From contig JBLDXI010000036.1 of the NCBI GenBank assembly GCA_047495785.1, positions 248,001 through 312,000 on the forward strand: 64,000 bases of DNA, in the 5' to 3' direction. Made by a program: the position numbers and the translations under genes. Positions within the stretch are counted from its first letter, which is position 1. Each line of letters opens with the position of its first letter. The notes under the pieces are model-generated. The model searched no databases and was not told the origin of the DNA. It saw only the letters and a list, made by a program, of their open reading frames with translations. This DNA comes from Lepidodermella squamata. Lineage: Eukaryota; Gastrotricha. Positions 57,413 to 64,000 of the stretch are shown one piece after another.

Positions 57413-57935
57413 TCAAACGGCAGCGAACGTCTCGCACGATGCCCAAAAATATTTATAGTCGCAAGGAACAGATTCATACGCGAACGTTTTGACCGAATTA
57501 ATGAAAGTGAACCTCATAACGAAACAAGAATCCTGATTCTTCGGGTAGCCATCACCCCATTCACTGGCGACGAAGGTGTAAAGAGTTCCATCATTCCACA
57601 TTGCGGGTCAGGCGTCAGGCCTATCCATGACACCCCTGTATAAGATATACTGCCGTTGTTGATCAGAACGACTTGCAAAAATTGGTCGCTGGTTTCCGGC
57701 ATTGCCAGTCGCCCTTTTCTCCCGATGCAACCCGCCACACCTGCAGACTTTGTGAGGCGTTCTGCGTTAGTGAAATTGCTTGTTTTAGGATACAGGAAAA
57801 AATGTTTCTCAACACGCTGCCAGTAAATGTCAGAGGCAAAAGTGACATCGGTTGGGAAGCGAGTTTCATTTGCCAGGCAGCTGCCGTCATTATTGAAGCG
57901 GCAAGTAACTGATCCATCCGACGCTTCACATCTGT
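57413..57935 (-). pseudogene. Orphan module D plus CTLD exon with frameshift
   Basis: A single terminal exon of a 4C-CTL gene: module D (RCEASDGSVTCRFNNDGSC at about 57890-57935), ETRFPTDVTF, GRLAMPETSDQFL, VSWIGLTPD in one frame, then MWNDGTLYTFVASEWG through a final SCETFAAV in another, so a frameshift occurs near 57595-57605. No upstream 4C modules are found before the tRNA-like sequence at 58163 or the next gene's 3' end. It is a 3' remnant of a lost gene copy, comparable to G5a. Confidence 0.7.
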
Positions 57936-58162
57936 AGAATAAGGACACTATATTTTCGCCTTGCAATTTATCAAAAATTATGAAAAAACTCGGTTATTTC
58001 TTCGCGCAGCAAGGACATGGTAGGAATTTTGACAAGTTCATAATAAGGACTTGAAATAGGGATTTTTTTTTATATAATTTTAAAATAATTTCTGATTTTT
58101 TGTGAATTACCGTAAAGTATGCATATATAAATGAGGTAAAAAATAAAGAGCAGAAAATTGAC

Positions 58163-58232
58163 GCATTGGCGGGGATTCGAACCCTAGTCTCTAGAGTTAC
58201 AGGTAGGATTCTTACCACTTTACTATCAATGC
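58163..58232 (-). tRNA. tRNA-like sequence, possibly a pseudogene
   Basis: On the minus strand GCATTGA at the 5' end pairs with CCAATGC at the 3' end (six of seven). AGTGGTAAGA resembles an A box and GGGTTCGAATCCC is a canonical T-loop/B box. The loop CTGTAAC would give anticodon GTA (Tyr) if read at the usual place, but the anticodon stem around it does not pair. The sequence may be a decayed tRNA or a tRNA-derived repeat. No 3' CCA is encoded, as normal for eukaryotes. Confidence 0.5.
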
Positions 58233-58924
58233 TTAGATGAAAACTAATGCTCACATCGCCTAATCATCTCATTTCTCTGTTGGACTTGTACTTTTTTTAA
58301 CTGAACTATTTTCAGCGCCTAAAAACTGGCATTTGGGGCCGATGTGCCGCGGCTTTTTAGGAACGAAATGCTCAATTCCAATCTGAAGGCACCAGCAGAG
58401 TATTCTTTCTTCAGGAGGCGGTCAGCAGCGCATTTTTGCATCAATTTAGATGTGACAGGTGATAAGTAAATAAGTCACCCTTTGTTATGTCATCATTCAC
58501 GTTAAAAAAGCGTAAACAAAAACTGAGATTGTCAAATGTCAAAGTTGTACCTTGCTTGAAAACGTTGTAACTTTACCTGGTCAATGCTCAAAGCTCAATG
58601 CTGGTTTTTGGCTTGTAAATTAGCGCCAGGTGAAGGGGTTTCATTTGGTGTCATCAGATTTACCGGATTTAAAAACCCTGCTTTTTTAGAATTTCTTTTA
58701 AAAAAGAGCGTTGGGAGTTGTCGAAATTGTACCGCTTCCCGTTATGTACGTAAAACAAGATATAAGCCAGATCTAATTTATTTGCAGAAAATAATACCTC
58801 AACTTTGGTAAGTGTGGCAATGAAACAGCAATTTAAATATCATAACGCATCATGGAAGTTAGATAAATAGAACAGCAGATGCATATGCACGATCAGTCGG
58901 CGCTCGAGTAGCAGAGCGTTTTTT

Positions 58925-61900
58925 CTATCCGGGCAGATACGTTTCGCAAGTAGCATAGTATTGAAGATAGCAATAGTCAGTTGCAAACACAAATTTACCG
59001 TAGAAATTGTCGTAGAGGAACACGATACAATCACTTAAGCCGCGCCAAGACCAATCATTTGCGTTGTATGTATAAACAGAACCGTCGTCCCATGTCAGAG
59101 TTCCATTCAACTGAACCATGCCAATCCAAGATTTATAAGTCGTTTTCGCCTTGGTAACGTTGCTGGCTTTCGATAACTCACCGCTAGTTTTCGGCATTGC
59201 AATGCGGCTATTTTCGTTTGCGCAATAGGCCACAGCTTGAGTTTTATTCAATGAGCCCCAACTGTTAAGCTGTGTGACGAAAAATGTTTTAACAACGACT
59301 TGGCAACTCGGTTCGCTTGGGAATAAAGTGGCAGGTGGGAAACGGCTTTCGGTAACCAAACAACCCCCGGCGCTAGTCGATCGGCAAGTAGGCGAACCAT
59401 TTGCAGCTTCACAGCGGTGGTAGCTGAGAAGCAAAACATTTTACAAAAATCAAGAGAGAATGAGCTTCACGTATTTAATAATTACTAACCCCCTCGTGCA
59501 ATGCACTGCCTCGCTAATAAACCTCGGAAATTGACCTAAACAGCCCCACCTTCATTGCCCTTCCTTGAATAGTAGTAACCTGGGCAAATAGGCTGCCTAG
59601 ATTAGAGGAACCGGAACCTAATTCCGGAATTTTCTAGTTGCCTGAAATCGCTTTTAGGATAGGGGGAAATGCTTTCTGCCATCAATTTTGGGACTTTCAC
59701 CATCAAATTTGGGCTTTTACCAACGAAACCAATGTTGCAATCAATTTAGGTACTTTCGCCAACAAAATGGCTTTTCTCACCAACAAATCCGAAACTACCC
59801 GCTGATTTAGACCAAAGTTGTTCAAAACATAGCCAAGTGGCGTTCCATCGTTAGCGCAGAGGAATAAGAGCCTGCCCATGTCAGTTTTAAGGTAATTTAC
59901 TATAAGGTAAGAAGTAAATTAAATTAAGAAAACATTTCATTTTTAAAATTGACTTAACTACAACTTTTACTTCAAAACTGACATGAAAAATCCCAAATCC
60001 GACTTAACCGTCCGCGCCAACGATTTGGCACGCTATTTGGCAGTCTTTCGGACAACTTTGGGCTAAATCAGCGGGTATTTTCGGATTTGTTGGCGAGAAA
60101 AGCCATTTTGTTGGCGAAAGTACCTAAATTGATGGCAACATTGGTTTCGTTGGTAAAAGCCCAAATTTGATGGTGAAATTTGAATTTTCCGGTTTGATGG
60201 TAAAAGTCCCGAAATTGATGGTAGGAAAATTTACACCCTTTAGGATATCTCTTGGGTATCAAGATTGGCCACAATGAATATAAGAAACATCCCTATTAAA
60301 TTCAACGTGACAAACTCTATAAGACAGAGTGTTCGACTCAGCACTCATGCTTCGTCTAGATACAATTCCTACAATTATTTAAAATGGCTGTTGACATATT
60401 TCGACTTTGGTTCAGCTACAGCGAACTCGGTTCCTCTAAAACAGAGAGCGAAGGATAAGGAAAATCGACTTTTGGTCTTTGACTGGGTTCACCTTGCGAA
60501 CCTCTTGAACTGGTAGGGATGATCCCTACCATCCCTAGCGGTACTCAGACTATCGGTCTGTCATTTTTTCCTGGTCTTAGCAAGACCAGACCTTTTTGCC
60601 CTAGAGTAAGACCAAGACCCAGACAGAAATTGTAGCCAGGTCTTAAACCCAAGACCAAAGACCAAAGACCATAAGACCATTATAGTCCATTTATGGATTT
60701 ATTAGCTTGCGGGCAAACAAAAATGCGAGCCAGGGGCCAGCTTAGCACCACACATAGAGTTAGTTTTAGTTTTAGCTTTCTAGCTCTATGGCACCACATG
60801 AACACCGGCTTGGGTAAACAACGCTCTCGCCTCACTACTAACATGCATCTAGATTCTGTAGGCGCCCTCTCTAATCCCGCTGTTTGCAATCTTATTTGAA
60901 ATTATTTGAAATTATTATGTATTTAATTGAATTGAACTGAATTGAAATTATTTGAAATCTTATTTGAATTATAAATAATTCAAGATCTTCAGAGGAATCA
61001 CTCCTGAAAATTAAAATTAAAAAAGTAATCACTGGAGAAACTCGTAAACAGTGTTGACTTTTGTGTTCGGATTGTCATATTGGACGGCAGATATATAAAT
61101 TATTTTGGCATTTTTTTATGTTTGGCGATGACGATCAAATTACAGAAAATCAAGACCACAAGACCCAGACAGGCCGAAATTTCCTCTCTGGTCTTGAGCA
61201 GACCGAAGACCGAAATTTTAGCCGGCCTTGGTCTGGTCTTAGTCTTACTGCAAAGGCCAGGCCGATAGTCTGGCGGTACTTCGCTCTCTAAAAGATTTTC
61301 GCTGCCCTAGCACGCATGCTAACCACATTAACTATCACCAGGAGGTCTGCTGGAAATTTGGCAATCGCGCAGCCACCCGATCTTATGAGATGAGATGGCC
61401 TTTAGTGTTTAGTGCTTCCCTTTTCTAATTCCGCGCTTCGTAGCCCTGTCTTTTGAATAAAAGCCAACATGTTGGAAGTTTGAGGCTATAACTTTGCATA
61501 AACCAGTACCGTAGAGCGGTACAATTTTGAACAAGTACAAAGTTGAACATTTTTTCAAAAGTACAATTTTGAACGAACGTTTGCATTGAAAATTTCGTTA
61601 ATGTTCAAAATTGTACTTCACACTCACGAAAGTACAATTTTGAACACTTTCATTTTTTTCAATGCAAACGTTCGTTCAAAATTGTACTTTTGAAAAAATG
61701 TTCAAAGTTGTACCCTGTTCAAAATTGTACCGCTCTACGGTATTTCAGCTCGCGACCAAACGACTGAATTTTAAGGCATAATTTCCCGATTTTACGAAAA
61801 TGTGTAATTTGACATATATTACAAATCGCATTATTGGTCACTATTGGAATGGCGGCAAGTGAAAATCGCTTACTTGACATTACAAGAGTCAAAGTTGTCG

Positions 61901-64000
61901 TACAGTTGATTATTGTTCCATGGGATCTGTAAAAAAAGACGAATCGTTCGGTACAATATGGTCAGCAACATTGAAAAGTAAGCAAGCCTACCGTGTTAGC
62001 TGGGCAGTTCACTGATTGCGGATAACACACGATAGCGGATTTCGTCGCATTGCTGACGCATTTTATGTGTTTGCCCTAATAGGATACAATTCTGCCGTTG
62101 AGCGAAAATTTCGAAGGTGAAATTCCGAACCTGAATCAACGCTCGGCACGTATCGAACGAATCCACGAGTGAATCAGGCGATAGAACTCGACCGAGCTGA
62201 TTGAAAATTATTAAAAATGGCTCGAATTTGAAATAGTATCTTACATCATATTTTCCAGTGCCATTTAGACAGGTTTCGCGACAGGTGCCGCCAGTTGTTG
62301 CGTCATAGCACAGTCGAATAAGCTATATTAAGTTCATAAAGGAATCCGAGCGGTAAAAGTAAGCGTAGACTCACCCCTGCCTCACATTCCGCTTTGGTGG
62401 GGTAAATCGTAGGACTTAAAGTCTGTAATGTATTATAGATTGGTCAAAGTAAGCCAACTGCCCCAAATAAACTCACGTTACTGCCGTCGCATGGCTGCGG
62501 GGCTTGCTTGCAACCTGGGAATGTCAGCCCTGTTGATTCGAAGCAGCGACGATGAGGATACATTGCCGGGGGTGCTGAGAGTTACATTTCACATTTCATT
62601 GGAATGACAAATCCACTGGTCAAACTTTACCTGAAGTGCACTCAATCAGAGAGTTGAAGGTAGTACCCGCGATGCTACCGGCCGGGCAAGATGTACCATC
62701 CGAAACGAGAATGCATTTCATAAATGTGTATGCGGTTTGATCAACGCAGAGTTGGTGAGGTTTCTATCGAAATTTAAAGGCGTTAACTCATATTTTAGTA
62801 AGCAGTTTATTTCAAACCAGCGTTACGAGGCAATCGGCGTAGTTGCTAGCAAAGTCGGTTTTCGAACTGAAAGTCGAAACCTATCGCAACAGAAATCAGT
62901 AGCCGGATTAACAAAGTTCAGAACCTACCACTGTCATTGGGCTAGGGCAGTTATTCCGGCAAACGAAACCATTCGACGAGGAGCAAACAGCTGCCGGCTG
63001 TGACCATTGAAAACGTATTCTACATAGAGAAGAATCAGCGCAGTTTTAAACTTACGCCAACAATGCAGTGAGCTTTGTCGATGTATGTTCCAACGCTATA
63101 TGACTGAAATTAAATCATAAAAAATTAATGCCATATATTTTGTCTTGAAAGAATTACTGTATTTGTTCCTATAACAGCCCGGGCTGCTAAAATTTCAACC
63201 TCGAAATTTTGAGAATTGTAAAAAATAGTTGGTGAATCGTTCATTTGTGATGTTATCGAACCGACTTGGCCCCTCAACAGGGATGGGCTAATAGATCAAA
63301 TACGGTACCTGTGTCATATTGGTCGCAATGCAAGGCGTTGATCGACAGCCGAGAAAAGACCGGTCGCTTTGAAGGAAACAGCGATTGTGCGGCAGAAAAT
63401 CGGCGTCATTGCGTTTAACTAAATCAAATGTAATTTTTGAATTTATCAAAAGCCTCAATTTCTTTCAATGTCCAACTTACGATTTTCTTGAGCCATACAA
63501 GAGAGTGTTGTCGACCAATAGCCTACCACATTCTACGAAGAAAATACATACACATTTGATGTTGATAATTTGATAAGAACGAATTTCCTAAAAATAAATG
63601 AAGTGATAAGCCATATTAAGTATTAATTTCGGTTCTATGAATTAATTGCGGTACTTACTCCGCCATTTGGGCAGGAGCCATTGACCGGGATGCAGGTTCG
63701 CTGACCTTTGTCGCAAAGCGTTGCTTGAACATTCTACATGGCAAACTTACCAGTTTTACTCCACAACTTTCAAGGAAATGCTCACCATGAAATTTTTGAT
63801 TGCTGACCTACACAGCTTGTACTGCGTTTCAAAGTTGGTGCCCAGGTATTCAGCATTCTGAGCATAGGAAGAATAAATTACTGAAATTACTGAATTTTTT
63901 AAACCTAACCATAACTTCATCGGCCGATGAACAGCCCAAGTTGCGGGGAATACAACGCATGTTGATTGTTTTGTAGTTGAAGCAGCTTCGAGCCGACTGA
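58925..64000 (-). CDS. G11: 4C-CTL family member, 5' end outside window
   Basis: It extends beyond the window end; the signal-peptide exon is not seen. Visible parts: B1 (63910-64000, CFNYKTINMRC; 63785-63860), C1 (63655-63730; 63480-63540), A2 (63310-63425, RCFLQSDRSFLGC; 63055-63105), B2 (62930-63000; 62820-62885), C2 (62630-62765, CVDQTAYTFMKC), A3 (62475-62575, RRCFESTGLTFPGC; 62380-62425), B3 (62245-62330; 62130-62210), C3 (61990-62080; 61877-61930), and D plus CTLD (58925 to about 59425) with WIGMVQ, WDDGSVYTY and final CETYLPG. No lesion was found in the visible exons. The 2.4-kb intron before D holds three inverted-repeat elements. Closest relatives here are G9 and G1. Confidence 0.8.
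59673..60227. repeat. Foldback element with CCATCAA-rich arms
   Basis: The left arm (from CTGCCATCAATTTTGGGACT, near 59676) and right arm (ending near 60224) are inverted copies of roughly 150-170 bp, including ACCAACGAAACCAATGTTGC and AAATGGCTTTTCTC against their complements. The arms also contain short internal repeats of ACCAACAAA/CCATCAAAT. No exact target duplication was found. It lies in the long intron of G11. Confidence 0.75.
60546..61272. mobile_element. hAT-like element, 727 bp, CAGACTATCGG ends, exact 8-bp target duplication
   Basis: The left end CAGACTATCGGTCTGTCATT and the right end GGCCGATAGTCTG are inverted repeats that continue through a CTGGTCTTAG / CTAAGACCAG block of about 45 bp. 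GCGGTACT flanks both sides (60538-60545 and 61273-61280), an exact 8-bp duplication. The arms are rich in AAGACCA units. It has no transposase frame. The target itself (AGCGGTACTTCGCTCTCT) also occurs near 46803, so it inserted into another repeat. Confidence 0.87.
61509..61740. mobile_element. TA-flanked palindromic MITE, 232 bp
   Basis: CCGTAGAGCGGTACAATTTT at the left is mirrored by AAAATTGTACCGCTCTACGG at the right, and TA lies outside both ends. The inner arms GAACGAACGTTTGCATTGAA / TTCAATGCAAACGTTCGTTC also mirror each other, so almost the whole element is a hairpin. GTACAATTTTGAAC recurs several times inside. The TA duplication suggests a Tc1/mariner-type origin. Confidence 0.8.

Noticed and set aside
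1-64000. CRISPR arrays, prokaryotic operons or phage genes
   Set aside because: No regularly spaced repeats, ribosome binding sites or phage proteins; all coding evidence is spliced and eukaryotic.

Overview
The window looks like nuclear DNA of a small invertebrate animal, most probably a nematode, though the species is not identifiable from sequence alone. The reasons are intron-rich genes with many introns of about 40-100 bp, secreted multi-exon C-type-lectin-like (CTLD) proteins, AATAAA poly(A) signals, a Gypsy-type LTR retrotransposon and many short inverted-repeat (MITE-like) elements. There are no operons, Shine-Dalgarno sites or prokaryotic mobile elements.

The window is dominated by one tandem gene family, called here the 4C-CTL family (a descriptive label, not an established name). 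A full member has a signal peptide, then about ten consecutive modules of roughly 45 residues with four cysteines each (C-x7-11-C-x3-8-C-x15-25-C). The modules form three repeats of an A-B-C triad plus a last module D, which shares an exon with a C-terminal CTLD. Nearly every module is split by an intron after its third cysteine. Members, in order: G1 (+, 5' part outside the window, 1-2748), G2 (+, six modules, 3169-5218), G3 (-, an enlarged mosaic with EGF and four lectin domains, 6364-10880), G4 (-, 16110-19565, full length), G5a/G5b (-, 19976-24786, a broken tandem duplicate), G6 (-, 25976-29054, full length), G7 (-, 39795-42535, CTLD lost), G8 (+, six modules, 49142-51169), G9 (-, 53574-56877, two probable frame lesions), an orphan CTLD exon (-, 57413-57935) and G11 (-, 58925 to beyond 64000, 5' exon outside the window). 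All appear to be secreted; their partners are unknown. Forkhead-like GTAAACA sites and a GATCGCGTG motif lie at similar distances upstream of G4, G5b, G6 and G7, which suggests shared control.

Other genes are a two-exon type II membrane glycosyltransferase, fucosyltransferase-like (51661-53296, +), with two decayed copies (12020-13635 and about 13955-15790, -), and a small secreted PAN/apple-like protein (45777-46141, -).

Mobile DNA: a young 7.9-kb Gypsy-type element with identical LTRs (30597-38476, read on the - strand). It carries gag, a pro-pol frame reached by a canonical -1 slippery site, an env-like membrane protein ORF and one extra ORF. It sits inside an older terminal-inverted-repeat element. 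There is a LINE ORF1 remnant (43700-44464), several hAT-like non-autonomous elements with exact 8-bp target duplications (1440-1697, 9937-10184, 11071-11849, 14512-15570, 60546-61272), and TA-flanked palindromic elements (18644-18821, 61509-61740).
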